A program made the position numbers and the translations under genes. From Sporosarcina sp. P33 (GTDB taxonomy: Bacteria; Bacillota; Bacilli; Bacillales_A; Planococcaceae), in contig NZ_CP015027.1 in NCBI RefSeq assembly GCF_002077155.1, forward strand, positions 2,706,501 through 2,770,500: a stretch of DNA of 64,000 bases, given 5' to 3'. Below are positions 37,128 to 46,310 of this stretch, piece after piece (the stretch's first letter is position 1; each line of letters begins with the position of its first letter). The notes beneath the pieces are model-generated. The model was not told the origin of the DNA and made no database searches. It worked only from the letters and a program-made list of their open reading frames with translations.

Positions 37128-38275
37128 GTTTTGGGAAGCTCTTTTGTCTTCTAGTTTTGGCAAAGTGCCGGGCAAGTGCTTTGCAGAGGGTTTTCTGCTT
37201 TTTTACATCATGACTGGATAACACGGATTGACGCCGTTGTGAGTAGAGAGGGATAACGTCATTGAAACCATTGCGGCGCTGGCGGATGGCTTCCGCGATG
37301 AGCCAGACAGGAAGATCGCCTGCCTGTCTCATCGCTACGCCTACCGCTTGTAAGGCGCCTTCGTTCGGTGAGTGGTAGTCACTTTGGCTTTTGGTTTTGG
37401 AAAAGAGATGAAGAATTGCAGGGCAGACCGTGTTCAACTCTTTTGCATCATAACTGGTTTCCGCGTGTTGACATCATTGTAAAAATAGAAGCGAAACGTC
37501 TTTGCGCCCACTGCGGCGCTGGCGGATGGCTACGCAATGAGCCAGACAGGAAGATCGCCTGGCTGTCTCATCACTTCGCCGACCGCTTGTAAGGCGCCTC
37601 CGTTTAGTTAGGAGGAAGCAAGTATGACACTTCATTCGCCTAAGCATACGCCAGTCGGCAACGAGTCACTGCACTTCATCTCTTTTAAACAACAACCTGG
37701 ATTGCATCCACTCAGCAGCGCAGGCACAACTGCGGGGTCGGCCGAAGTCATGAGACAACTGGCGCGCTTTTCGCCAGCTGGCTCATGACGAAAGGCAATC
37801 CCCCACGTGCCGGCGCGGGTCCTAACAGGTGACACACGCTAATTCTAATCCCCGACAAAAAGTCGAGCAACGACCCTAAAACTAGAGCTAGAACAGCATT
37901 GAACTCACTGCGGCGCTGGCGGATGGCTACGCAATGAGCCAGACAGGAAGGATCGCCTGTCAGTCTCATCACTTCGCCGACCGCTTGTAAGGCGCCTCCG
38001 TTCAGTTAGGGGAAGCAAGTATGACACTTCATTCGCCTAAGCATACGTCAGTCGGCAGCGAGTCACTGCACTTCATCTCTTTTAAACAGCAACCTGGATT
38101 GCATCCACTCAGCAGCGCAGGCACAACTGCGGGGTCGGCCGAAGTCATGAGACAACTGGCACGCACTTCGCCAGCTGGCTTATGACGTAAGGCAATCCCC
38201 CACGTGCCTGCGCGGGTCCTAACAGCGGACACTGGCTAACTTCTAGCGCCCGCCAACGAGTCGAGCAACGACCCA
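37128..38275 (-). repeat. Family-1 structured repeat locus B
   Basis: Reverse-complement orientation relative to locus A. The 3' part has two ~400-bp units with CCCCCACGTGCC anchors at 37800 and 38197. The 5' part (37128-37620) carries two more GGCGGATGGCT...ATGAGCCAGACAGG...CTGTCTCAT hairpins (near 37291 and 37537), separated by a lower-GC linker. Locus C shows the same order of parts. Frames such as 37632-37835 are chance openings that recur because the DNA is repeated. Confidence 0.85.
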
Positions 38276-38318
38276 ACAACCCAACAACCCAACAACCCAA
38301 CAACCCAACAACCCATCA
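38271..38318 (+). repeat. 8-bp tandem repeat (ACCCAACA)
   Basis: Five perfect tandem copies of ACCCAACA (38271-38310) are followed by one ACCCATCA. They lie at the gene-proximal edge of repeat locus B, about 100 bases before coiA. Confidence 0.9.
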
Positions 38319-38415
38319 CCAGCCGAGCAACGCCCCCAAATCAAAAAAATATAAAATCCCACTTGCTAACCTGTCAGAAAATTCGTAGTATAGGAAGAGA
38401 AGGAGTGTGAAGTCT

Positions 38416-39573
38416 TTGTTAACAGCTCATACAGCAAGCGGGAAGCAAGTCGTGCTGACACGGCAGATGTCCCCGGCCAGCTTACGGGATTGGCGTAAAA
38501 ACGAAACCTTTCATTGTCCCCAGTGCAAAGAACAAGTACTCCTGAAAGTCGGCGAAATCGTCATACCCCACTTTTCTCACCAGCAGCAAACCAACTGCCG
38601 GGACAGCTTCTCAGAAGGGGAGTCCCCAACCCATCTGCTCGGCAAAACCCAACTCTATGAACTATTCACAGCCCATCAACTGCCAACTGTACTGGAACCA
38701 TTTTTGCCGGACATCAAACAGCGGCCGGATCTGCTCGTCACATGGCAAACGCAGCAAGTGCCGATCGAATTCCAATGCAGCACCATCCCAATTTCCCACG
38801 TTAACGAACGTAATGCGGGATACCGCATGCTGGCTATGCTGCCAATTTGGATCCTCGTGACACCGCGCGCCATCCAGTCCTCCTCGGCATCTGTTCTCAC
38901 TCATCGTTTCTCCCGCTTCCAGCAACATTTTATTCGCCACATAGACTCCGTCGCCAGTGAACAATTATCCATATTTCTCACATACAACCCAGAAAAGCAG
39001 CAATTCCATTATCTCAGTCATTTCATACACCTTCGCGGCACCCAGTTTGCGGTCTGTCACTCTGTTATGCGCATGAAACACCAGACAGTTCCGTTTGCTG
39101 TTCCCGCAGCGCCGTCGAGCGCGGAGATACAGGAATTGGCACGCCATTATCTGACTGCGCGGCGCAAGTATCTTCGCTCGGTAATTGGGTATAATCAAAG
39201 AGGTATCCATCATCGGTTTTTGCGGGCTTGTTATGAAATGCGTATACAGCCTATTCAGCTGCCGGCATGGATAGGCGTGCCTACGTTCGGACAAGAGGCG
39301 TTTACAGAGTCGGACAGCGAATGGCAGCTGCTGCTTATTGCGGCCATGAGACAAACACGGAGAACACAATTCCAGCTAGACGCGGGGGTCCTTCATTCAT
39401 TCGTCAAGACATTTGAAGGTGACTCCGTGAAGCAGCTGGATGCTTGTAAACACTATGTGGATTTCTTGAGACAGCGGCGCATAGATATCTATCGTATGGA
39501 TCAATTCAGCGGAGGAGATTTTGTGCCGGGAATCCTGGCAGGGAGATTTCTTGCAATGCATGCCCGGAATTGA
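38416..39573 (+). CDS. coiA: Competence protein CoiA-like
   Basis: A 385-residue protein. CoiA is needed for recombination of incoming single-stranded DNA during transformation. An N-terminal zinc-finger-like region (FHCPQCKEQVLLK) is followed by a restriction-nuclease-like core (RPDLLVTW...VPIEFQCSTIP, with the E-x-Q/K type acidic residues). The TTG at 38416 lies ten bases after AAGGAG; a GTG at 38407 almost abuts that site. In B. subtilis it directly follows mecA; here repeat locus B separates them. Any promoter must be close to or within the repeat. Confidence 0.87.
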   Translation: MLTAHTASGKQVVLTRQMSPASLRDWRKNETFHCPQCKEQVLLKVGEIVIPHFSHQQQTNCRDSFSEGESPTHLLGKTQLYELFTAHQLPTVLEPFLPDIKQRPDLLVTWQTQQVPIEFQCSTIPISHVNERNAGYRMLAMLPIWILVTPRAIQSSSASVLTHRFSRFQQHFIRHIDSVASEQLSIFLTYNPEKQQFHYLSHFIHLRGTQFAVCHSVMRMKHQTVPFAVPAAPSSAEIQELARHYLTARRKYLRSVIGYNQRGIHHRFLRACYEMRIQPIQLPAWIGVPTFGQEAFTESDSEWQLLLIAAMRQTRRTQFQLDAGVLHSFVKTFEGDSVKQLDACKHYVDFLRQRRIDIYRMDQFSGGDFVPGILAGRFLAMHARN

Positions 39574-39624
39574 GAAAATATAAAAGAGACAAATACTGGT
39601 GAAATTGGTGAAGGAGGAATTGGA

Positions 39625-41442
39625 TTGACAAATGACAACAGAGTGTTGACGCGCGATGAGGTATCTGAAGAAGAAACGTGGCGCCTGGAGGATATATTTG
39701 CATCCGACGAAGCGTGGGATGCAGAGTACCGCAAAATCGAAGGGATGGCCAATGAAGCGGAGCAGTATAAGGGCACGCTTGGAAACGGTGCGCGTCCGCT
39801 GTTTGAAGCATTGACGTATCGCGATAAATTGGCAGAGCGCCTGCGCAGACTTTATACGTATGCACACTTGAAAACAGATCAGGATACAACAAACAGTTTC
39901 TATCAGGCAATGGACGGACGCATTAGAACACTAGTCGTGAAAATATCTACAGCACTGTCTTACTTCACACCTGAACTGCTTTCGATTGATGAGAAGAAGT
40001 TGAATGAAACGATTGAGTCGCATGAAGGATTGCGTTTGTATAAGCAGGAATTTGAGGAATTGAATGCTCAGCGTGCACATGTGCTTTCATCCGAACAGGA
40101 AGAGCTGATTGCACAGTTATCAGAAGTGACAGGGAAGTCTTCTGAAACATTCAGTATGCTCAATAATGCGGATTTAACTTTCGGAATGGTGAAAGACGAA
40201 GAAGGCAATGAAATACAGCTGACGCATGGCCGTTACTCGCGCTTCCTTGAGAGTAAAGATCCGAAAGTGCGCGAGGCAGCATTTAAAGAGATGTATGCAA
40301 GATACGGCGAGTTCAAAAATACGTTCGCTTCCACATTGAGCGGAAACGTCAAAGGACATAATGTCAGTGCAAAAATCCGTAATTACAGTTCAGCGAGAGC
40401 CGCTGCGTTATCGAATAACCATATTCCCGAACAAGTGTATGAGAATCTGGTTTCTACGATTAGCAATAACTTAAATTTATTGCACCGTTATATAGCGCTC
40501 CGCAAGAAAGTATTGAAGCTCGATACACTTCATATGTGGGATATTTATACTCCGCTCGTGGAAGACACAGAGATGAAGTATACGTATGAAGAAGCGAAAG
40601 AAACGATGCTGGAAAGTTTCCATCCGCTCGGTGAAGACTACAGATCGGTCGTCAGAGAAGGTCTTGAGAACCGCTGGGTCGATGTACGTGAAAATAAAGG
40701 GAAACGTTCAGGAGCTTATTCATCGGGTTCATATGGAACAAATCCTTACATCCTAATGAACTGGCAGGACAATGTCAGCAACTTATTTACGCTGGCGCAT
40801 GAATTCGGTCACAGTGTGCACAGCTATTATTCCCGTAAGTACCAGCCGTTCATCTACAGCGGCTACTCCATTTTCGTGGCGGAAGTTGCTTCAACTGTGA
40901 ATGAAGCGCTGCTGAATGACCACTTATTGAAAGTGACGAAAGATGAAGATCAAAGAATCTACTTACTGAACTATTGGCTCGACGGATTCCGCGCAACGGT
41001 GTTCCGCCAGACGATGTTCGCTGAATTTGAGCATTTGATCCATACACTGGATCAGCAGGGTGTTCCATTGACGGCTGAGAAGCTGACGGAAGAATATTAT
41101 GCACTCAATGAAAAGTATTATGGTGATGCGATTGTCAGCGATGAGGAAATTGGATTGGAATGGGCACGGATCCCGCATTTCTATATGAATTATTATGTTT
41201 ATCAGTATGCGACAGGATACAGTGCGGCAGTGGCATTGAGCAAACAGATTCTTGAAGAGGGCGAGCCGGCCGTCGAACGATATATCACGAACTTCCTGAA
41301 AGCAGGATCTTCTGATTATCCGATAGAAGTGCTCAAAAAGGCGGGCGTTGATATGACGTCGGAAAAGCCAATCGAAGACGCGTGCCGCGTATTTGAAGAA
41401 CGTTTACTTGAATTAGAACAATTACTGGAAAATAGACAGTAA
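39625..41442 (+). CDS. pepF: Oligoendopeptidase F
   Basis: A 605-residue M3 metallopeptidase that degrades short peptides in the cytoplasm. The zinc motif is LAHEFGHSVHSYYS (HEFGH), with the third ligand Glu downstream in FVAEVASTVNEALL. A TTG start lies seven bases after AAGGAGG. The gap to coiA is 51 bases, so they are probably one transcript. Length is typical. Confidence 0.95.
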   Translation: MTNDNRVLTRDEVSEEETWRLEDIFASDEAWDAEYRKIEGMANEAEQYKGTLGNGARPLFEALTYRDKLAERLRRLYTYAHLKTDQDTTNSFYQAMDGRIRTLVVKISTALSYFTPELLSIDEKKLNETIESHEGLRLYKQEFEELNAQRAHVLSSEQEELIAQLSEVTGKSSETFSMLNNADLTFGMVKDEEGNEIQLTHGRYSRFLESKDPKVREAAFKEMYARYGEFKNTFASTLSGNVKGHNVSAKIRNYSSARAAALSNNHIPEQVYENLVSTISNNLNLLHRYIALRKKVLKLDTLHMWDIYTPLVEDTEMKYTYEEAKETMLESFHPLGEDYRSVVREGLENRWVDVRENKGKRSGAYSSGSYGTNPYILMNWQDNVSNLFTLAHEFGHSVHSYYSRKYQPFIYSGYSIFVAEVASTVNEALLNDHLLKVTKDEDQRIYLLNYWLDGFRATVFRQTMFAEFEHLIHTLDQQGVPLTAEKLTEEYYALNEKYYGDAIVSDEEIGLEWARIPHFYMNYYVYQYATGYSAAVALSKQILEEGEPAVERYITNFLKAGSSDYPIEVLKKAGVDMTSEKPIEDACRVFEERLLELEQLLENRQ

Positions 41443-41614
41443 ATTCAGGCTAATCGATTCGACAAGCAATGACAAAGTTTGTGACATATGAATGAAAGCT
41501 GTTGTAAATTGTTGAAGTCAATAAATATTTATGATATGGTATGAATGTGGAATAAATCACATACCAAACATACACCCCTTTTGTTTGAACGTGAACATTT
41601 CTCCCATTCCCTTT

Positions 41615-41662
41615 GAAAAAGAGCAGTCACTCCCCCCCAGGAGCGATTGCTCTTTTCTTTTT
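41615..41662 (+). terminator. Terminator after pepF
   Basis: The stem AAAAGAGCAGTCACTC / GAGCGATTGCTCTTTT (one internal mismatch) is followed by CTTTTT. Confidence 0.8.
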
Positions 41663-41670
41663 ATGCAAAT

Positions 41671-41706
41671 AAAAAAGCTGTGGCCCCAAAATGGGGGCCG
41701 CAGCCA
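41671..41706 (-). terminator. Terminator after spxH
   Basis: Read on the minus strand, GCTGCGGCCCCC / GGGGCCACAGC is followed by six T. Confidence 0.85.
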
Positions 41707-41707
41707 G

Positions 41708-42541
41708 TTATGAGTGCTGTTTAATGAGTGAACAGTTTGGTTGTTTTTTTCGCCAAATGGTACGGTCTTGCAATGGAAGTCTTTCAATTTCCTGTTTAAG
41801 CAAACGTTTCTTTAATTCGCGTTCTGCTTCTTTTTCCGTCAGATGGCATACTTCTGCGATTTCGCCCGTTGTCAGCAAGTCGAAACGGTCGAAAAGCGAA
41901 TCGATGGACGGCGGCATTTCCGGTAAAAGTGGCTCTCCGATCAGTTCTTCAAGAATCTGCTCGTAAATTTCATAGTCATATAGACCGCTCACTTTTAAAC
42001 CTTCATCTTCAATATTACTGTTGAAAAAGACGAAAGCCGGCGCTTCATCCACTTCCATTTCATTCCCCAGATACATATCGACCTGCAAGGCACGCATGGT
42101 TTCATCAGAAGTGAAGTCTGCAATGAATTCATCGACGTCTAAGTTGACGCGTGCAGCAATTTCCACCAGCACTGAATATGATGCGACATCCCGATTTTTC
42201 AGAAATGAATATTCGAGTAAACAAGACAAATACCGGAAGCCCGCCCGTTTCCCCTGAAATTCAGCAGCTTTTACTGCGATGTTAGGGAAACAAGGATTTG
42301 ACCGCCTAGTCGACTTGGCGTCTTTTGGATCAATTAAAGAAGGGACATTCAGTTTTGTCATTGGTGTTTTCAGTGCAATCCGCAACGTGAAATAGTGGTC
42401 ATATTCGACTTGCATTTTGCGCAGCATCGGCTGGAGCGACCAGCAGTCCTTGCAGTACGGGTCCAGAAAGACATAAAGTTCAATGGGCTTTGCTGAAGCA
42501 GAATAGTGCAACGTATCATCGATTACGGTTAGATAGTTCAC
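41708..42541 (-). CDS. spxH: ClpXP adaptor SpxH (YjbH)
   Basis: A 277-residue DsbA/FrnE-like thioredoxin-fold protein that binds Spx and delivers it to ClpXP. The CxxC is in FLDPYCKDCWSLQP (residues about 34-37). The GTG start overlaps the preceding trHb stop by four bases and has GAGGAGGAAG upstream. The yjbI-spxH pairing is conserved in the Bacillales. The protein keeps the typical long C-terminal region (EIAEVCHLTEKEAERELKKRL). Confidence 0.92.
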   Translation of the reverse strand: MNYLTVIDDTLHYSASAKPIELYVFLDPYCKDCWSLQPMLRKMQVEYDHYFTLRIALKTPMTKLNVPSLIDPKDAKSTRRSNPCFPNIAVKAAEFQGKRAGFRYLSCLLEYSFLKNRDVASYSVLVEIAARVNLDVDEFIADFTSDETMRALQVDMYLGNEMEVDEAPAFVFFNSNIEDEGLKVSGLYDYEIYEQILEELIGEPLLPEMPPSIDSLFDRFDLLTTGEIAEVCHLTEKEAERELKKRLLKQEIERLPLQDRTIWRKKQPNCSLIKQHS

Positions 42542-42930
42542 TGATCTTCCTCCTCGTTCCTATTTACCATGTGGTTGGCTGTTAAGACAAGGCGTTTATA
42601 GTATACATCCCGAAGTGGTCCCTCCAGTCCTACATCATCCATCGCTTCTGCCATGCAGGCAAGCCATGCATCAGCGCGTGCAGGTGTTATAGGGAAAGGC
42701 ATATGACGGGCTTTCATCATAGGATGACCATGTTCTTCGGTGAATAGGTTAGGTCCACCCAGATATTGTGTCTGAAATTGTTTTTGTTTCCGGGCTGTTT
42801 CGGATAAATCATCAGGAAATATCGGATAAAGGTCTGGGTGAACAGCTACTTTTTCATAAAATTTATCAATCAGTTCGTGTAACCTTTTTTCGCCGATCTC
42901 CTCAAAAGGGATGACAGGTTTTCGGGTCAT
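42538..42930 (-). CDS. yjbI: Truncated haemoglobin (group II), YjbI
   Basis: A 130-residue 2-on-2 globin. The haem pocket includes QTQYLGGPNLF and the proximal His in GHPMMKARHMPFPI, with the group II Trp in ARADAWLACM. It binds O2 or acts as a peroxidase, and it is the partner gene of spxH. The ATG at 42930 is preferred; AAGGGG lies about ten bases upstream, while an in-frame GTG at 42939 is too close. Confidence 0.92.
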   Translation of the reverse strand: MTRKPVIPFEEIGEKRLHELIDKFYEKVAVHPDLYPIFPDDLSETARKQKQFQTQYLGGPNLFTEEHGHPMMKARHMPFPITPARADAWLACMAEAMDDVGLEGPLRDVYYKRLVLTANHMVNRNEEEDQ

Positions 42931-42963
42931 TGCATTCACACCCCTTCGTATATCTTTGTCTAT

Positions 42964-42992
42964 ATTCTATCAACGAACGTTTTTCTATACAA
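42964..42992 (-). promoter_or_regulatory. SigA-type promoter of yjbI-spxH
   Basis: On the minus strand TTGTAT (42992-42987), a 17-base spacer, and TAGAAT (42969-42964). The rest of the gap up to 43219 shows no gene. Confidence 0.65.
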
Positions 42993-43219
42993 ATAAAAGA
43001 ACTTATTTTGTTTCTTGTTATATATCAGATTTGGAGTCAGATGTTTGCCGGCCCTTGAATTCAGTGGCTTTCGCTGGAACCGGGAAAGATTTGATTTATG
43101 CCCGCTGCGGACAGGGTGTGTAACTATTTTAGTTGTCCGGCCGGTCGGAAAGAACCTGCGCAGGACATTTTTTTGTTTACGATTACCCTATGAGAGAGGA
43201 TTATATATAAAGCAAAGAA

Positions 43220-43879
43220 TCAGACCATCTGACTGTAATAGGTCATTACTTTTTTCACGTAGTTTTGTGTTTCTTTAAAAGGCGGGATGCCTCCGTATTT
43301 TTTCACGTTGCCTGGACCTGCATTGTATGCTGCGAGTGCCATTTCTTTTGAGCCGAATTGATTGAGCATTTTCCGCAAGTATTTGGCGCCGCCCATGATA
43401 TTTTGCTGCGGATCCATCGGGTTTGTCACACCGAGATGCTTGGCTGTGCCCGGCATCAGCTGCATAAGCCCGGCTGCACCTGCGCGGCTTACGGCATTGC
43501 TTTTAAAATTGGATTCCTGCCTGATGACGGCAGCAATCAGTTTTTCTGGCAGCTGGTATGTATCCGCCGCCTGTTTGATGATATCTGCGAACTGTGTTTT
43601 TGAACTGACAGGTGCCGAGTCAGGCATCGCAGCCGCCGCTGTTTCAGCAGGACGGGAAGGCAGACTGAATGGCAGGGCATTTGTTCCTTGGCTCAGCAGC
43701 TGTTCAGCTGTCCCTGCCAGTTCAGGACCAAGACGATCGCCCGCCATCAATTGTGTCAGCATCGTTTGAAATTCATTGGTTCCGGCCGAAGAGTTGGCAC
43801 TGAAGGATTGAACAGCGCCAAGAGTCTGCAGCGTATTAATTTCCAGCAGCAGACGCATATTACGTGGGTCTAGATTCAC
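43220..43879 (-). CDS. Lytic transglycosylase (SLT domain), YjbJ-like
   Basis: A 219-residue protein with a C-terminal SLT domain that cleaves glycan strands. The catalytic Glu is in IAAVIRQESNFKSNAVSRAGAAGLMQLMPGTA, and the domain continues with NPMDPQQNIMGGAKYLRKML and ALAAYNAGPGNVKKYGG. No signal peptide is visible in the N-terminal half, as in several Bacillus SLT proteins. The GTG at 43879 follows AGGGGGAG; a TTG at 43900 lies upstream of that site. It faces the UPF0738 gene across a shared promoter gap. Confidence 0.85.
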   Translation of the reverse strand: MNLDPRNMRLLLEINTLQTLGAVQSFSANSSAGTNEFQTMLTQLMAGDRLGPELAGTAEQLLSQGTNALPFSLPSRPAETAAAAMPDSAPVSSKTQFADIIKQAADTYQLPEKLIAAVIRQESNFKSNAVSRAGAAGLMQLMPGTAKHLGVTNPMDPQQNIMGGAKYLRKMLNQFGSKEMALAAYNAGPGNVKKYGGIPPFKETQNYVKKVMTYYSQMV

Positions 43880-44032
43880 ACTTTCTCCCCCTAATTTCAA
43901 AGAAAAATTTATCGTTTAGTTTGTTATATCTATTATACCAACTTTCTGAGCGCAATGCATAATAACAAAATGCAACTGCGTGTGTCATATGGTAGACTGA
44001 ACGTAAAGACTTTAATTAAGGAAGTGGATGTC

Positions 44033-44422
44033 GTGGATATGACAAATAAAATTATAGAAACAAGCCGGCATGGCAGTGAAATTCACTTTATCATGAATCC
44101 TGAAGCAGAATGGCCTTTAGGTTCTCCAACCGGAAAAATGCTGACAGACACAGATCGGCAGCTGTTTGTTTACATCTTTGATCATGAGTCTGGCTATCGC
44201 TATGCGTATTTTCCGAAAGAAACGTGGGCGGGTCTCGCTGATATGGTGCTGGAACAGGCAGAACCTGTTTTGATTTGGCAAGATCAGCAAGTATCATTGA
44301 CGGGTGCGGCGGAAGAAATGCACGCTCTTATCTTTAATATTGAAGGAAATGATAATTACGGGGAAGAATTCAGCACCGCTGTGGAAGAAATATTCAAACC
44401 TGTCCTGGAAAAGGTGAATTAA
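44033..44422 (+). CDS. yjbL: UPF0738 (YjbL-like) protein
   Basis: A 129-residue protein of unknown function. The order fits yjbL before nadF. Recognisable parts are GKMLTDTDRQLFVYIFDHESGYRYAYFPKETW and the C-terminal FNIEGNDNYGEEF, which resembles YjbL. The start is unclear: GTG at 44033 has AAGGAAG eight bases upstream; ATG at 44039 is the alternative. The family call relies on position plus partial memory of the sequence. Confidence 0.65.
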   Translation: MDMTNKIIETSRHGSEIHFIMNPEAEWPLGSPTGKMLTDTDRQLFVYIFDHESGYRYAYFPKETWAGLADMVLEQAEPVLIWQDQQVSLTGAAEEMHALIFNIEGNDNYGEEFSTAVEEIFKPVLEKVN

Positions 44423-44464
44423 TATATGGCAGAAAAATTTCAAAAAAGGAAGGGAAGTGACGTT

Positions 44465-45295
44465 ATGAAGTTTACGATTCAATCACGCAACGATGAGATT
44501 TCGAATAAGTTAATGAAAGAAGCGAGAGTGTATTTGCGGGATTTCGGATTGAAATACGACGAAGAAGAACCCGACATTGTGTTGTCAATCGGCGGGGACG
44601 GGACGCTTCTGCACGCATTTCATAAATATATACATCGACTGGATAAGACATCGTTTGTCGGAATTCATACAGGTCATTTGGGATTTTATGCGGATTGGAA
44701 ACCTTCTGAGATAGAAAAATTAGTCATTTTGATTGCGAGACAGGAATATGAAGTCATCGAATATCCGTTAATCGAAGTCACAATTAATTACCGGCACTCT
44801 GAAAAAAGTGCTTCCTATTTAGCGCTGAATGAATCCACAGTAAAATCGCCTGAAGTGACGCTCGTTATGGATGTTGAATTAAACGGCGAGCACTTTGAGC
44901 GTTTTAGAGGCGACGGACTCTGTATGTCTACACCGTCCGGATCGACCGCTTACAGCAAGTCTCTGGGCGGAGCCATCATCCATCCTTCATTGCCGTCAAT
45001 GCAGCTGACCGAAATGGCTTCGATTAATAACCGCGTATTCCGTACGGTGGGGTCTCCGCTTATTCTGCCGGACCATCATATTTGTACGCTGACTCCTGTT
45101 AAAGGACCGGATTTCATGGTGACAGTCGACCACCTGCAGCTTCTGCACAAAGATGTAAAGTCGATCGAGTACAAAGTATCCAATGAAAAAATGGGCTTTG
45201 CCCGCTTCCGTCCGTTCCCATTCTGGAAACGTGTCAATGAATCATTTGTGGCGAGCGAGCTAATCTATGAACGTGAAGACGATGAAAAAAAATAA
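44465..45295 (+). CDS. nadF: NAD kinase
   Basis: A 276-residue enzyme that makes NADP from NAD and ATP (or polyphosphate). The GGDGT motif is in [15 protein letters not shown], and the NAD-binding region is NESTVKSP and [15 protein letters not shown]. The ATG at 44465 follows AAGGGAAG; an open frame extends 13 codons upstream. The gene overlaps the next by 14 bases. Confidence 0.95.
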   Translation: MKFTIQSRNDEISNKLMKEARVYLRDFGLKYDEEEPDIVLSIGGDGTLLHAFHKYIHRLDKTSFVGIHTGHLGFYADWKPSEIEKLVILIARQEYEVIEYPLIEVTINYRHSEKSASYLALNESTVKSPEVTLVMDVELNGEHFERFRGDGLCMSTPSGSTAYSKSLGGAIIHPSLPSMQLTEMASINNRVFRTVGSPLILPDHHICTLTPVKGPDFMVTVDHLQLLHKDVKSIEYKVSNEKMGFARFRPFPFWKRVNESFVASELIYEREDDEKK

Positions 45296-46265
45296 CTCAT
45301 TATTTCAGTTGCATTTTGATGTGACGCACAGCGGACTATTGCGGGATTTTTTAGCGCAGCATGAAATTTCCAAAACGACGTTAACTGCGATTAAATATCA
45401 GGGCGGAGAAATATTGGTCAATGGACAGCCGCAAAATGTCCGCTACAAACTGCAGCCGGCCGATCGCGTGTCAGTATTATTTCCGCCTGAGCAAGTGAGT
45501 GACGGCCTGACGCCTCAAGATGGTGAACTGTCTATTTTATATGAAGATGAAACCATTCTGGTGCTAGCTAAGCCGGCCGGACAAAGTACAATTCCTTCAC
45601 GCAATCATCCGTTTGGAACGCTTGCGAATTTTGTCTGCGGAAAATTTGAACGGGAAGGCATTCTTTCTACTGTACATATGGTGACGCGTTTGGATACGGA
45701 CACGTCAGGTATTATTTGTGCAGCGAAGAATCGTCATATTCATCATTTATTAAGTAAGCAAATGTCAGAAAAACTTTTTAGCCGGCAGTACACGGCATTT
45801 GCTGAAGGTTTTATTACTCCTTCTTTTATAACGGTTGAGCAGCCGATTGGAAGAAAAGAAGGCAGTATTATTGAACGTAAGGTATGTGAAAACGGGCAAT
45901 ATGCCAAAACGGATGTTTCAGTTACTGGACATTATCAACATGAAACAAGCCGGTTTTCCATCGTGAACCTGAACCTTCATACTGGACGCACACATCAGAT
46001 TCGTGTTCATATGCAATGGTTAGGTCATCCTTTAGTCGGCGATGATTTATACGGCGCGAATGGGAATATGTTTGCACGCCAGGCGCTTCATTGCTCCGGC
46101 ATCAGTTTTCTGCACCCATTGACGAAGGAGCGGATAGATTTCACCAGTCCGCTGCCGGAAGATATGGCATATTACTTACGGCAAAGCCGGCCGTTGCAAA
46201 ACTGTTCGCAAGATATTCAACTCCCTGCTGTGCAGAATGGAATGCAGTATTCGGGAATCAAATAG
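45282..46265 (+). CDS. yjbO: RluD-type pseudouridine synthase, YjbO-like
   Basis: A 327-residue RluA-family enzyme that isomerises uridine in rRNA or tRNA. An N-terminal S4-like region is followed by the catalytic motif [16 protein letters not shown] with its Asp, and [24 protein letters not shown]. It overlaps nadF, as in B. subtilis nadF-yjbO. The start is ambiguous: ATG at 45282, or ATG at 45267 five codons upstream. A second RluA-family gene lies at 60980-61873. Confidence 0.9.
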   Translation: MKKNNSLFQLHFDVTHSGLLRDFLAQHEISKTTLTAIKYQGGEILVNGQPQNVRYKLQPADRVSVLFPPEQVSDGLTPQDGELSILYEDETILVLAKPAGQSTIPSRNHPFGTLANFVCGKFEREGILSTVHMVTRLDTDTSGIICAAKNRHIHHLLSKQMSEKLFSRQYTAFAEGFITPSFITVEQPIGRKEGSIIERKVCENGQYAKTDVSVTGHYQHETSRFSIVNLNLHTGRTHQIRVHMQWLGHPLVGDDLYGANGNMFARQALHCSGISFLHPLTKERIDFTSPLPEDMAYYLRQSRPLQNCSQDIQLPAVQNGMQYSGIK

Positions 46266-46310
46266 TGCGCGGGATGCGTACGGTAAGTGCAGAGGGGAAG
46301 GTGTGGAATC

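Noticed and set aside
38271..38318. CRISPR or origin-type iterons
   Set aside because: It is an 8-bp microsatellite with no spacers and no replication gene nearby.
46266..46310. M-box Mg2+ riboswitch before mgtE
   Set aside because: The gap to the preceding gene is only 45 bases, too short for an M-box.
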